A stretch of 64,000 nucleotides of DNA from an uncultured Rhodospirillales bacterium (GCA_902761715.1 CACWLK010000001.1:74899-138898); one strand, 5' to 3'; shown: positions 43,502 to 52,151, counted from the first letter of the stretch. Made by a program: numbers and translations. The notes: generated by a model from the letters alone, not told the origin.

Positions 43502-44521
43502 ATGGAAAAAGATAAAGCTCTTGATGCTGCCCTTACCCAAATTGAGCGCACTTTCGGCAAAGGCTCGATTATGCGCCTCGGGCAAAACACTAACATTGAT
43601 ATAGAAGCCATTTCCACAGGTTCTCTCGGCACCGATATTGCCTTGGGAATTGGCGGTCTCCCTAAAGGAAGAATTATTGAAATCTATGGCCCTGAAAGCT
43701 CCGGTAAAACCACTTTTGCCCTGAGCGTAATTGCCCAATCACAGAAAAAAGGCGGAACTTGCGCTTTTGTTGATGCCGAGCATGCGCTCGATCCCTCTTA
43801 TGCCAAAAAAATCGGCGTTGATATTGAAAATTTGTTGGTATCACAACCCGATTCTGGTGAACAAGCCTTAGAAATCGCCGATACACTCGTTCGTTCCGGA
43901 GCCATCGACGTCTTGGTCATCGACTCAGTTGCCGCCTTGGTTCCGAAGGCTGAGTTAGAAGGTGAAATGGGCGATTCGCATATGGGACTTCAGGCTCGTC
44001 TTATGAGCCAAGCTTTGCGCAAACTTACTTCTACCGTTTCCCGCTCCAACACCCTCATTATTTTCATCAACCAAATTCGTATGAAAATCGGTGTTATGTT
44101 TGGCAATCCCGAAACCACTACCGGTGGTAATGCTCTTAAATTCTACGCCTCTGTCCGTCTTGATATTCGCAGAATTGGCGCCATTAAAGACAAAGACGAA
44201 GTTATCGGCAGCCAAACCCGCGTCAAAATCGTTAAAAACAAAGTTGCACCTCCGTTCAAGACTGTTGATTTTGACATCATGTACGGCGAAGGAATTTCTA
44301 AAACCGGCGAACTTATTGACTTGGGTGTCAAAGCCGGCATTGTTGAAAAATCAGGTGCATGGTTCTCCTATAAAGGCGAAAAACTCGGCCAAGGTCGTGA
44401 AAATGCTAAACTTTTCTTGCGTGATCATCCTGATGTTGCCGACGAAATCGAAAACAAGATTCGTGCCGATGCCGGTCATTTGACTGTTGAAATGATGAGC
44501 GACGACACATCTGACGATTAG
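43502..44521 (+). CDS. recA: Recombinase RecA
   Basis: ATP-dependent strand-exchange protein that also triggers LexA self-cleavage. The 339-residue product starts [21 protein letters not shown] and has Walker A GPESSGKT (63-70), Walker B LLVIDSV-like [15 protein letters not shown]-binding loops [15 protein letters not shown] and [20 protein letters not shown], and an acidic C-terminus ([10 protein letters not shown]). The in-frame extension to 43343 would place the SOS box inside the coding region, so ATG 43502 is used; an AAAGA lies upstream. Confidence 0.99.
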   Translation: MEKDKALDAALTQIERTFGKGSIMRLGQNTNIDIEAISTGSLGTDIALGIGGLPKGRIIEIYGPESSGKTTFALSVIAQSQKKGGTCAFVDAEHALDPSYAKKIGVDIENLLVSQPDSGEQALEIADTLVRSGAIDVLVIDSVAALVPKAELEGEMGDSHMGLQARLMSQALRKLTSTVSRSNTLIIFINQIRMKIGVMFGNPETTTGGNALKFYASVRLDIRRIGAIKDKDEVIGSQTRVKIVKNKVAPPFKTVDFDIMYGEGISKTGELIDLGVKAGIVEKSGAWFSYKGEKLGQGRENAKLFLRDHPDVADEIENKIRADAGHLTVEMMSDDTSDD

Positions 44522-44541
44522 TCAATCAGCTACTTAACCCG

Positions 44542-44566
44542 ATCCCCCGTTCGCGGGGGATTTTTT
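44542..44566 (+). terminator. recA terminator
   Basis: An 8-bp stem (44542-44549 with 44554-44561) closed by a TTCG tetraloop and followed by six T residues. Confidence 0.93.
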
Positions 44567-44622
44567 GTTGCTATACCCCGTTTTTTGTGATATACTTTTC
44601 CATGTAGAAGTGGAGAAAAGAC

Positions 44623-45585
44623 ATGGCAGAGCAAAAGCAAAACAATGTTCAAACCTCTCCAACCGCCCAGAATATCGGCGAAAAATCAGCCATGATTGAA
44701 AACACCGCCGCATTACTTAAGCAACATAGTAAAGAGCAAAATAAAAAATTTGATGAGGATGGTTTTCGTGCCGCCGCAACGGTTTATCTCCAAAGCCACG
44801 ACACTTTAGCTGGCTTTGATACTTCTGCCTACCTCCTTAAAAAAGAAGATACTTATGGCACCCCCGGATATGGATTTAAACTTAAAGAAGAAAACGGACA
44901 AATCATTGCCATCGGCACAGATGGCACAGTTATCCGCGGCAACAGTTTTGAAGAAATAAACGACAAGGTCTGCCAAAATTTCAAACAAAAATCAATAGCC
45001 GAAGGCAAAGAGCCTAAAATCGGTTTTAATAGCTCTGATCCGCAAAAACAACAAATCTTTGCTCACGATGCAATTATCAAACATCATATGACTATATCAA
45101 AAGGCGGTCCTCAGGATCCGCAATTTTGGCAAAACCTTAAGCAGGAATTTTTAGCTGACAAAAACAATACTCCCGAATTATGGGAGAGATTAACCCGTAA
45201 CATTCCTGATGATATAATGTTACGCAGTCCTGAAGAAAAAGAGCGCAACGACAAACTGTTGCGCATGGACAGTATTGATCGTCTGCGCGGAACCAATTCT
45301 TTTGCCCCCAGAACTACCAATATGTCGCCTGTTCAACCGAGTGCCGCAACCATTGGTTTACAAGCTTCCATCGGCATTGACAAGCCTCAAGAGGCGGTGG
45401 CAGATTCTCTATCCTTGCCCGGTGTCAGCAAACAAAATGATAAAAACATCATTGCCCAAATGCGAATGGGGGTTAATCCTTATCTTGAACAAAATTCTAA
45501 GCACAGTGCCACTCAGACACCATCGGTCGCACACCAGCTCACCCCCGAAATGGTACAGCAACTCCGAAAACAAAGACAAATATAA
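44623..45585 (+). CDS. Hypothetical protein, 320 aa
   Basis: A hydrophilic 320-residue protein without a signal peptide; GGAGAA precedes the ATG. Helical N-terminal region (SAMIENTAALLKQHSKEQ), a middle segment GYGFKLKEENGQIIAIGTDGTVIRG and a Pro/Gln-rich low-complexity second half. It ends with HQLTPEMVQQLRKQRQI, reminiscent of LTAEMLRRQMENAKVYG in the 591-aa gene at 15334-17109. The repeated C-terminal pattern hints at a shared localisation signal or common origin in accessory genes; this is a guess. Function unknown. Confidence 0.65.
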   Translation: MAEQKQNNVQTSPTAQNIGEKSAMIENTAALLKQHSKEQNKKFDEDGFRAAATVYLQSHDTLAGFDTSAYLLKKEDTYGTPGYGFKLKEENGQIIAIGTDGTVIRGNSFEEINDKVCQNFKQKSIAEGKEPKIGFNSSDPQKQQIFAHDAIIKHHMTISKGGPQDPQFWQNLKQEFLADKNNTPELWERLTRNIPDDIMLRSPEEKERNDKLLRMDSIDRLRGTNSFAPRTTNMSPVQPSAATIGLQASIGIDKPQEAVADSLSLPGVSKQNDKNIIAQMRMGVNPYLEQNSKHSATQTPSVAHQLTPEMVQQLRKQRQI

Positions 45586-45614
45586 AAATAGCCGCTCAAT
45601 TGCGGCTACTTTTT
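45585..45614. terminator. Terminator between the 320-aa gene and the NUDIX gene
   Basis: A 7-bp stem (45589-45595 with 45602-45608, 6-nt loop) with A-rich and T-rich flanks, usable in both directions. Confidence 0.8.
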
Positions 45615-45615
45615 T

Positions 45616-46251
45616 CTATTTCTGATTATTTACATATCGCTTTATCATATCCAGCGCTTTTTTATAATAATCACTGCTGTGCGGAGCCACATCATCTTTG
45701 CTCACTTTACGATACTCTAGCGTATATGTGCTGTCGCCGTTTCTTTTTACTCCCTTAGCTTCAATACTTGTTAACTTGCCGTTCATCAAATCAATAAACT
45801 CGTCAATATCCACCTCATACAATCCGGCGACCTCTTCCGGTTGCAACACAGCCTTGTACGGAGAACCATCGACAATAGCCATGTATACCATCTGAAATTC
45901 ATGATTTTTTATATTTCCGGATTCGTAAATTTCCTTTGAGGTAAATAGCTTGATAATATCTTCTTTAGCCAGTTTAAGACCAAGCTCTTCCTTAATTTCA
46001 CGATATCCGTCTTTAACTTCTTCTCCTGCTCTGATATGACCGGCCGCCGAAATATCAAGCTTATTCGGAAAAATATCTTTATCAATGTTTCTTTGTTGTA
46101 GCCAAAGCATTGTCTTGCCGTCTTCACTCTTCTGTGCCAACCAGCAATGGAAAGTCTTATGCCACAACCCTTCTCGGTGAGCCTGAGACTTCATGGCTGT
46201 TCCCAAAAAGTTCATATCTTCATCAAAAATATCTATCAATTCGTCAGCCAT
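45616..46251 (-). CDS. NUDIX hydrolase
   Basis: A 211-residue NUDIX-fold protein with the full signature GHIRAGEEVKDGYREIKEELGL (71-92: Gx5Ex7REUxEExGU, here with the last Glu residues binding Mg2+). The overall layout (DELIDIFDEDMNFLGTAMKSQAHREGLWHKTFHCWLAQ) resembles YfcD/IDI-like NUDIX proteins acting on nucleoside-diphosphate-linked or isoprenoid diphosphate substrates. It cannot be said which. It is 11 bp after the SIMPL gene in the same direction, so an operon is likely. Confidence 0.9.
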   Translation of the reverse strand: MADELIDIFDEDMNFLGTAMKSQAHREGLWHKTFHCWLAQKSEDGKTMLWLQQRNIDKDIFPNKLDISAAGHIRAGEEVKDGYREIKEELGLKLAKEDIIKLFTSKEIYESGNIKNHEFQMVYMAIVDGSPYKAVLQPEEVAGLYEVDIDEFIDLMNGKLTSIEAKGVKRNGDSTYTLEYRKVSKDDVAPHSSDYYKKALDMIKRYVNNQK

Positions 46252-46262
46252 GATTTTGTCTC

Positions 46263-46985
46263 CTAGTCCAAATAATATTCAATTGTTGAAACAACTCGCA
46301 CTTTTTTCTCAATACTATTCATTTCCATAGCGTTTGCTGTCTGCTCCCGTGGCAAAATCGAGAACACACCCTGGTTAGCCACACGAATCTTGCCTACTTT
46401 TGTATTTGAGCTTTTAGCAAACTCGTTGGCTGCCGCTGCCGCATTTTTGGTAGCTTCTTCCAACATCTGCGGTTTGATCTCATTAATCTTGGTAAAAATA
46501 TATGAAACCGGATTATAGTTATTGCTGTCAAAAACAATCCCCTTAGATATCAACGATCCGGTTGAATTAATGGCCTTTTCGACCAAATCAACATTTTGTG
46601 ATGTAACCTGTATGCTTTGGGTTAAAATGTAGCGAGTTGAACCAATCGATTCGTTACGATACGGATTAGCCATCAAATCGTTTGTTTCAGAGCGTTTTAC
46701 CGCAACCTCACTATCTTCAAAGCCAAGATCTTTCAAAAAAGAAACTATAATCTTCTGCTGTTCCACCATCTGTGCCTGTGCTGTTGCCAAATCACTTCCG
46801 GTAACCACATATTTTATATCCCATACGCCTAAATCGGCTCTCACATCCATTTCCGCCAAACCTTTCACGGTTACAAAATTTGAGCCCATTTTAGACTGAT
46901 AATAATAATACCCTGGGAAAAAACCTCCGACGGCAATACCGGCAGCTAAAATTGTTGATGAAACAAGCTTTAAAATATCAGACAT
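46263..46985 (-). CDS. SIMPL-domain (DUF541) protein
   Basis: A 240-residue membrane-anchored periplasmic protein. The ATG at 46985 follows AGGAGG. An N-terminal hydrophobic helix (about 4-22) leads into the SIMPL domain: KGLAEMDVRADLGVWDIKYVVTG, a QMVEQQKIIVSFL helix, then the TRYILTQSIQV and GIVFDSNNYNPVSYIFT segments. The family (BP26/OMP28-like) is linked to oligomeric envelope proteins, its molecular role is unclear. In operon with the NUDIX gene. Confidence 0.88.
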   Translation of the reverse strand: MSDILKLVSSTILAAGIAVGGFFPGYYYYQSKMGSNFVTVKGLAEMDVRADLGVWDIKYVVTGSDLATAQAQMVEQQKIIVSFLKDLGFEDSEVAVKRSETNDLMANPYRNESIGSTRYILTQSIQVTSQNVDLVEKAINSTGSLISKGIVFDSNNYNPVSYIFTKINEIKPQMLEEATKNAAAAANEFAKSSNTKVGKIRVANQGVFSILPREQTANAMEMNSIEKKVRVVSTIEYYLD

Positions 46986-47069
46986 ACTTTTCCTCCTAAT
47001 TGAATATTTTCTAGTAATAGCACCGATTTTAATATTTGGCAACGGAGAATAAAAATATTATAAAAAGTG

Positions 47070-47098
47070 TTGACGAAGCCAAAAACTTCCGCTAAATA
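47070..47098 (+). promoter_or_regulatory. Promoter of tRNA-Ser(GCT)
   Basis: TTGACG (47070-47075), 17-bp spacer, TAAATA (47093-47098), about 20 bp before the mature 5' end. Confidence 0.7.
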
Positions 47099-47118
47099 TA
47101 CTCCGGTAGCTTACCAAT

Positions 47119-47206
47119 GGAGAGTTGGCAGAGTGGTAATGCAGCGGATTGCTAATCCGTCACGGTGAATAATCGTGCACAGGTTCGAGTCCTGTACTCT
47201 CCGCCA
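47119..47206 (+). tRNA. tRNA-Ser(GCT)
   Basis: An 88-nt class II tRNA: acceptor GGAGAGT/ACTCTCC, D-arm GCAGAGTGGTAATGC, anticodon stem with loop TTGCTAA (anticodon GCT, reads AGC/AGU), an extended variable arm (CACGGTGAATAATCGTG), T-loop TTCGAGT, encoded CCA. The long variable arm confirms serine. Its 3' end and terminator are repeated downstream at 47380-47454. Confidence 0.97.
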
Positions 47207-47262
47207 TAAAAAAGACCGCCTCAAAAGGGCGGTTTTTTTTGTGGCATCAGGGCTCGAACCGT
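47187..47262 (+). repeat. Direct repeat copy 1: tRNA-Ser 3' end plus terminator
   Basis: About 76 bp comprising the 3' 20 nt of tRNA-Ser, the terminator hairpin and a following gtggcatcagggctcgaacc segment. It recurs at 47380-47454 with one substitution and one T fewer in the T run. The spacing is 193 bp. Confidence 0.95.
47207..47240 (+). terminator. tRNA-Ser terminator
   Basis: A GC-rich hairpin (47215-47220 paired with 47227-47232, 6-nt loop) followed by eight T residues directly after the tRNA CCA end. Confidence 0.9.
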
Positions 47263-47379
47263 GAGGCTCGCTAAGCAAAAAACTGCTCTAATGCAGTTTT
47301 TTGTCTGCAAGAGCAATGTAATATCTTAATGAGCGAGGGAAGTAATAACGACCGCTGCGAATTTAGATACCATTGAGAA
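47263..47379. other. Sequence between the two tRNA-Ser 3' repeats
   Basis: 117 bp with no ORF. It contains a perfect 11-bp inverted repeat with A and T runs (47276-47286 with 47293-47303, loop of 6), a terminator-like element. Imperfect complements of CTCGCTAAG recur near 47327-47337 (TTAATGAGCG). No known element was recognised. Confidence 0.7.
47276..47303. terminator. Perfect 11-bp palindromic hairpin
   Basis: A stem of CAAAAAACTGC and its complement with a TCTAAT loop, able to act as a bidirectional terminator. It lies inside the spacer between the tRNA 3' repeats and belongs to no gene visible here. Confidence 0.75.
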
Positions 47380-47454
47380 GAGTCCTGTACTCTCCGCCAT
47401 AAAAAAGACCGCCTCAAAAGGGCGGTTTTTTTGTGGCGTCAGGGCTCGAACCGT
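47380..47454 (+). repeat. Direct repeat copy 2: detached tRNA-Ser 3' end plus terminator
   Basis: A 75-bp near-identical copy of 47187-47262: tRNA 3' fragment from the T-arm through CCA, the terminator hairpin and the downstream segment. There is no intact tRNA 5' half before it, so it is a fragment. Such a layout is typical of tRNA-gene att duplication or of a tandem duplication. Confidence 0.93.
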
Positions 47455-47461
47455 AATAAAA

Positions 47462-48361
47462 TTATTTTTGCAACAAGATTAATAACAAAACTGACGCCAA
47501 AAGCAATAACACTTTTTTGCGCGGAATACCTCGATGTTGACAACTGATCCCATATTTCTGCAAAATTTTTGCCACCAACATAATCCAAACAATATATGTA
47601 TACATGATTGCTTTAGCAAAAGACGGATTAGGCGTGCTGAACATTGAAAAATTTTTAGCAGCTATTGATAATATTAATATCAACATAATTGGTACATATC
47701 TGATATATTTCCAATCCACAAGATCCGACAATTTTTCGTTTTCTCGGCAATACAGCCAAAAATTAGTCAACATAATCACAAATGACGTGATAAGAATATA
47801 AAAATAACTTCCATAAACCAGTTTTTCTGAATCAACAAATCCCATGCACAATTTATTAAATATATCGCACAGCGCACTACCGACAATAAACAAAAACATA
47901 TATTTTAAGGCCAGATTATTACGCCACGATCTTTTGAACGATGACAACGCATACATGGCTCCGCAAAGAGATAATAATATTCCTGCAAAATACATCGGAT
48001 CACGCCAATACTCAACCATTGTCGATGGTCGTAAAATCATCCATAGCACAAAAATAAAGCTTATATTCAGCGGATGGATTGAAGATATCGTCTCTGCCCC
48101 CCAAATTCTCATAGCTCTAAAATTACGATAATCAACAAAAGAAATAATCAATCCCTGAACACTGCATAATGCATAAAAACGCCAGTCATAAATAAATTCA
48201 ACAACACACAAAAACGGTAGTAGTACCGCAACCGGCACCAAACCTCTATAAAACATAAATACTTTCGGTGGCATTTTTGCCATCTGATTTCCAAAGTAAT
48301 ATACGCAGTTCAAAAAACTCGTTAGTAAGGCATAAAAAATCCACATATATTTTCCGTTCAT
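47462..48361 (-). CDS. EamA/DMT-like membrane transporter
   Basis: A 299-residue protein with about nine or ten hydrophobic helices (about 5-20, 33-55, 60-80, 95-112, 122-140, 150-170, 185-200, 220-240, 250-270 and 280-297). The two-fold layout and the IHPLNISFIFVLWMIL segment resemble drug/metabolite (EamA) transporters, and a hydrophobic last helix ends LLLILLQK. The substrate cannot be inferred. Only about 5 bp separate the fabZ terminator T run from its ATG and no ribosome site is seen, so an internal ATG (48346) or readthrough may be used. Its stop lies directly beside the tRNA-Ser repeat. Confidence 0.75.
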   Translation of the reverse strand: MNGKYMWIFYALLTSFLNCVYYFGNQMAKMPPKVFMFYRGLVPVAVLLPFLCVVEFIYDWRFYALCSVQGLIISFVDYRNFRAMRIWGAETISSIHPLNISFIFVLWMILRPSTMVEYWRDPMYFAGILLSLCGAMYALSSFKRSWRNNLALKYMFLFIVGSALCDIFNKLCMGFVDSEKLVYGSYFYILITSFVIMLTNFWLYCRENEKLSDLVDWKYIRYVPIMLILILSIAAKNFSMFSTPNPSFAKAIMYTYIVWIMLVAKILQKYGISCQHRGIPRKKVLLLLASVLLLILLQK

Positions 48362-48365
48362 TTAA

Positions 48366-48394
48366 CAAAAAATCTCGCATAAGCGAGATTTTTT
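48366..48394. terminator. Terminator of the fabZ operon
   Basis: A near-perfect 12-bp stem (48367-48378 with 48383-48394) with an ATAA loop, flanked by A and T runs; it ends the envelope operon leftwards. Confidence 0.9.
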
Positions 48395-48412
48395 GCTGTA
48401 TCTAATATAAAT

Positions 48413-48853
48413 TTACAAAATCATCGCTGTAAATTCAGCCTCAGAGACAACCTTATCATCAACCATCGTCTTGCCCTTAAACACATAGACATTCCGACGA
48501 GACTGAACTTTTTCAACGTGCATTTTCAGTTGATCCCCAGGCTTTACCGGTTTACGGAATTTAACGCCGTCAATTGACATAAACAGTACATCTGGTGTCT
48601 TGCCCTCGCTGGCAGAAGCCGCCACAATTGCACCTGCAGTCTGCGCCATTGCTTCAACCTGCAGGACCCCAGGCATCACCGGATTATTCGGGAAATGCCC
48701 CTGAAAAAACTCTTCATTCATTGTTACATTTTTCAATCCGATTCCTTTTTCGCCCGGTACTTCAACTTCCAATCGATCCAACAACAAAAACGGATAGCGA
48801 TGTGGTAGGAGTTTCATTATCTCTTCAATGTGATAAACACGATTCTCTGACAT
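48413..48853 (-). CDS. fabZ: (3R)-hydroxyacyl-ACP dehydratase FabZ
   Basis: Dehydrates 3-hydroxyacyl-ACP in fatty-acid elongation and competes with LpxD/LpxA for 3-hydroxyacyl-ACP. The 146-residue hotdog protein has HRYPFLLLD (18-26), catalytic His53 in FFQGHFPNNPVMPG and Glu67 in LQVEAMAQ. AAGGAA lies before the ATG. It is the last gene of the pyrH-to-fabZ envelope operon, 14 bp after lpxD, and ends at a terminator; lpxA, which often follows, is not adjacent. Confidence 0.97.
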   Translation of the reverse strand: MSENRVYHIEEIMKLLPHRYPFLLLDRLEVEVPGEKGIGLKNVTMNEEFFQGHFPNNPVMPGVLQVEAMAQTAGAIVAASASEGKTPDVLFMSIDGVKFRKPVKPGDQLKMHVEKVQSRRNVYVFKGKTMVDDKVVSEAEFTAMIL

Positions 48854-48867
48854 TTTTATTTTCCTTA

Positions 48868-49881
48868 TTATTTTTTAGAGTTTCTTTGTAAAAACGAAAC
48901 TTGGCGCATAAAGTCTTTGAAAGGCACGCTCGGTGATCCCATCACCACAGTTCCCGGTTCAATATCACGCATAACGCCGGACTGAGCCGCAACCTGAGCC
49001 CCGCTGCCGACATTAAGATGATCTGCAAATCCGGACTGTCCGCCACAAACCACATAATCCCCGAATGTACAACTTCCGGCAATTCCGGTCTGCGAAACAA
49101 TCACACAGCCTCGTCCCATTTTATCATTATGTGCAATCTGTACCAAATTGTCCACACGACAGCCATCGCCGATTATGGTATCACCCAGAGCCCCTCTGTC
49201 AATACACGAACAAGAACCGACTTCAATATCATTTCCCATAATCACACGTCCTAACTGCGGAATACGCTTATGTACACCGTTTATGGTCTGAAAACCGAAA
49301 CCGTCTTGTCCGATACGAGCTCCATTATATATATAGCAATTATTTCCCATAATTGTATAGGCAATGCAACAATGTGCACCCAAGCGGCAGTTATCACCGA
49401 TAACACACCCTTCTGACACCACCGCAAACGGCTCTACAATTGTATTTTTACCGATTTTTACATTGGCGCCGATAACTGCATAATCCGCAATTGCACAACC
49501 TTCACCGATTTCTGCCGTCGGATCAATTACTGCTGTCTCAGCAACACCTGCTGACGGACGTTTTTCCGCATACATAGCCTCATTCAGCTTCAATGCCGCC
49601 AATTTTGGGTCATCGGTAGTCAAAATTGCCACCCCATCAGCCACAAACTGAGCCAAATCAGCAGTAGTAACACACGCTGTCGCTTTTATTTCCGCTCCTT
49701 GAGCCTTTTTCTTGCGGTCATAAAAAAAACACACCTCACCTTTTTTGGCATCAAACATTGTATTAATGTCGTTAATTACTTCATCTGCCATAGCAGAAGT
49801 CTGCAGCTCGGCGCTGCAGATTTCCGCAATTTTAGCAACAGTAAGGCTTCCTTTATTGATAAAAAATCTGGTATCAACCAT
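48868..49881 (-). CDS. lpxD: UDP-3-O-acylglucosamine N-acyltransferase LpxD
   Basis: Transfers a 3-hydroxyacyl chain to the 2-amino group of UDP-3-O-acyl-GlcN in lipid A biosynthesis. The 337-residue protein has the N-terminal uridine-binding domain, then the left-handed beta-helix of hexapeptide repeats (IGENCAIADYAVIGANVKIG type, about 110-290), the catalytic histidine region in NLVQIAHNDKMG, and a C-terminal helix. AAGGGG precedes the ATG. It follows bamA by 11 bp. Confidence 0.97.
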   Translation of the reverse strand: MVDTRFFINKGSLTVAKIAEICSAELQTSAMADEVINDINTMFDAKKGEVCFFYDRKKKAQGAEIKATACVTTADLAQFVADGVAILTTDDPKLAALKLNEAMYAEKRPSAGVAETAVIDPTAEIGEGCAIADYAVIGANVKIGKNTIVEPFAVVSEGCVIGDNCRLGAHCCIAYTIMGNNCYIYNGARIGQDGFGFQTINGVHKRIPQLGRVIMGNDIEVGSCSCIDRGALGDTIIGDGCRVDNLVQIAHNDKMGRGCVIVSQTGIAGSCTFGDYVVCGGQSGFADHLNVGSGAQVAAQSGVMRDIEPGTVVMGSPSVPFKDFMRQVSFLQRNSKK

Positions 49882-49892
49882 TAATTATCCCC

Positions 49893-52151
49893 TTACAATC
49901 TTGCGCCAAAGTTAAGTCTGAATACTTCCTTCTCATCATACTTTTCTTTGACAACCGGGAAACCGAAGTCGATATCGATCTTGCCCATCGGCGACAGCCA
50001 GGTAAATCCGAAACCGACAGAAACACGCGGCTTAGATGAATAATCAACAATTTGGTTGCTTACATTATCAGGTTTACCCAACGCACCGACATCAACGAAC
50101 GTACGACCTTTAATGCCTACCTCATTAAGTCCGATCGGGAACATCAACTCAGAACCACCATATACCATCCAGTTACCACCGAGAGCATCTTTGGTGTATT
50201 TATCACGAGCACCGATACCTGCTGTATCAAAACCGCGCATTGTTGAACCACCCAAGAAATATCTCTGAGCCAGGCGAACATCTTCATCGCCGTATCCGGT
50301 TACATAACCTCCGGTAATAAATGTCTTTAATGTAAAGTCTTCTAAGAATGTATAGTAGTAATAAGATTTCGCATCAAAGCGCAGATATTTATCATCACCG
50401 CCGGCACCTGAAATATCATTACCGAATGACAAATAATATCCGGCCTTAGGATCAACGGCGCTATCACGCTTATCATAAGCCAAAGTCTGACCAAAACCAG
50501 AGTCTACATACTTGCCCTCTTCACGCTGAATATAGATAGATGAGTTTTTGCTTACATTCTTAATTTCATCTTGTTTCAAAGTATAGCGAACTGATTGAGA
50601 CAAATTGTCAGTATACTTCCAACCAAATCTGATTCTGCCACCGGTAACAACTTCATCATAAGAAGCCTCATCTTGATAATCTGTTTCGGTACGGAACAAA
50701 TCAACACCGGCACTCAAAGGCAATCCCAAGAAATAAGGCTCGGTAAAGTTAATATTATAATCTTGCTCACGTTGTGAAATACCGACATCAAGTCCAAGCT
50801 GTTGACCTTTGCCGCGGAAGTTGTTTTCGGTAACACCAGCTCTGACTAAAGCACCGTTAACTGTAGAATAACCGACACCGACATTAAAGTAACCGGTAGA
50901 TTTTTCGGTAACATCAAGATTAATATCTGCCTTGCTCGGATCACCGGTCGGAGCTGTCTGGATATCAACTTTGCTGAAATAATTTAAATTCTCGATATTA
51001 CGACGAGAAGCTCTGATCTTAGCCGCATTGAAAGCATCGCCTTCTTGCAAACGGAACTCACGACGAATAACATTATCATAGGTACGATTGTTACCCGTAA
51101 TATTAATTTGATTAATAAATATACGAGCACCTTCTCTGATACGGAATGTAATATCCATTGTTCCGTCATACATATTTTTATTCAAAACCGGTTCAACTTC
51201 TACAAAAGCAAAACCTTTTTTGCCCAACTCTTCAGTCAGAGCATAAACACTTTTTTCAACAGCATCAGCGTTATACCAATCACCTTCATCAATTTCCAAC
51301 TCACGTCTTAATTTTTCGACATTAACATCATCAATTGTTGAGGTAATATTGATTTTATTAACCTTGTAGCGTTTTCCTTCTTCTAACACCATATTGATGA
51401 TAAACGATTCGTTGTCCGGACTGAGCTCTGCTACCGACGAAACCACGCGGAAATCGGCATAACCGTGTTTCAAATAGAAACGACGCAACAACTCTTTATC
51501 ATAGTTGGTTTTCTCTGCATCATAATTTTCTGATGATGAAAAAATACGCCACCAGCGAGTCTCTTTACTGATAATCTCGCTGCGTAAATCACTGTCTGAA
51601 TAATGTTCATTACCTACAAAGTTTATCTTTTTAATTTTTGCTAAAGGACCTTCGTCAATTTCATATATCAAATCAACACGATTCTGATCACGTTCAATCA
51701 CTTTCGGCTCAACTACGGCAGCATAGCGACCTACTCTTTTATACAAATTCAAAATACGTTTTGTATCTTCCTGGACTTTGGCAACACTGTAAATAGAACG
51801 AGAATCAAGCTGGACTTCACTTTCCAACATTTTATCGTCAACTTTATCGTTACCGTCAAAATAACGCTTATTTACGATTGGGTTTTCAGAAACATTAATG
51901 TTTAAGGTATTACCTTTCATGTCAAATTTGACATCGGAGAACAAACCTGTTTCATACAATTTTTTAAACGATTCGTTGAGCTCGTCATCCGACACATTAC
52001 TGCGCGGTGTAATATTAACATATGAAAGCACGGTTTCACGTTCTACACGTTGCAAACCATTGACATTAATGCCATCAACCTGAACTGCCCAAGCATTATG
52101 TATGCTGAACAATCCTGATACTAAAGCTGCCAAATATACTTTTTTCATCAT
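49893..52151 (-). CDS. bamA: Outer-membrane protein assembly factor BamA
   Basis: Essential Omp85 insertase of outer-membrane beta-barrels. The 752-residue product has a signal peptide (cleavage after NAWA), five POTRA domains (about 25-345, e.g. GLQRVERETVLSYVNITPRS), and the C-terminal barrel with the family motif RGFDTAGIGARDK near residue 640 and a final strand ending in FGARL rather than the usual terminal Phe/Trp. Two ATGs lie at 52151 and 52148; AAGGAT is closer to ideal for the second, so the start may be 3 bp shorter. The longer frame to 52190 overlaps rseP and is rejected. Confidence 0.97.
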   Translation of the reverse strand: MMKKVYLAALVSGLFSIHNAWAVQVDGINVNGLQRVERETVLSYVNITPRSNVSDDELNESFKKLYETGLFSDVKFDMKGNTLNINVSENPIVNKRYFDGNDKVDDKMLESEVQLDSRSIYSVAKVQEDTKRILNLYKRVGRYAAVVEPKVIERDQNRVDLIYEIDEGPLAKIKKINFVGNEHYSDSDLRSEIISKETRWWRIFSSSENYDAEKTNYDKELLRRFYLKHGYADFRVVSSVAELSPDNESFIINMVLEEGKRYKVNKINITSTIDDVNVEKLRRELEIDEGDWYNADAVEKSVYALTEELGKKGFAFVEVEPVLNKNMYDGTMDITFRIREGARIFINQINITGNNRTYDNVIRREFRLQEGDAFNAAKIRASRRNIENLNYFSKVDIQTAPTGDPSKADINLDVTEKSTGYFNVGVGYSTVNGALVRAGVTENNFRGKGQQLGLDVGISQREQDYNINFTEPYFLGLPLSAGVDLFRTETDYQDEASYDEVVTGGRIRFGWKYTDNLSQSVRYTLKQDEIKNVSKNSSIYIQREEGKYVDSGFGQTLAYDKRDSAVDPKAGYYLSFGNDISGAGGDDKYLRFDAKSYYYYTFLEDFTLKTFITGGYVTGYGDEDVRLAQRYFLGGSTMRGFDTAGIGARDKYTKDALGGNWMVYGGSELMFPIGLNEVGIKGRTFVDVGALGKPDNVSNQIVDYSSKPRVSVGFGFTWLSPMGKIDIDFGFPVVKEKYDEKEVFRLNFGARL

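Noticed and set aside
47241-47262. A complete second tRNA on the minus strand
   Set aside because: Only a T-arm-like and CCA-like stretch is present; no D-arm, anticodon arm or acceptor 5' half can be found.
47187-47454. CRISPR or tandem repeat interpretation of the tRNA-Ser repeats
   Set aside because: Only two copies, 193 bp apart, with tRNA and terminator content; no regular spacing or leader.
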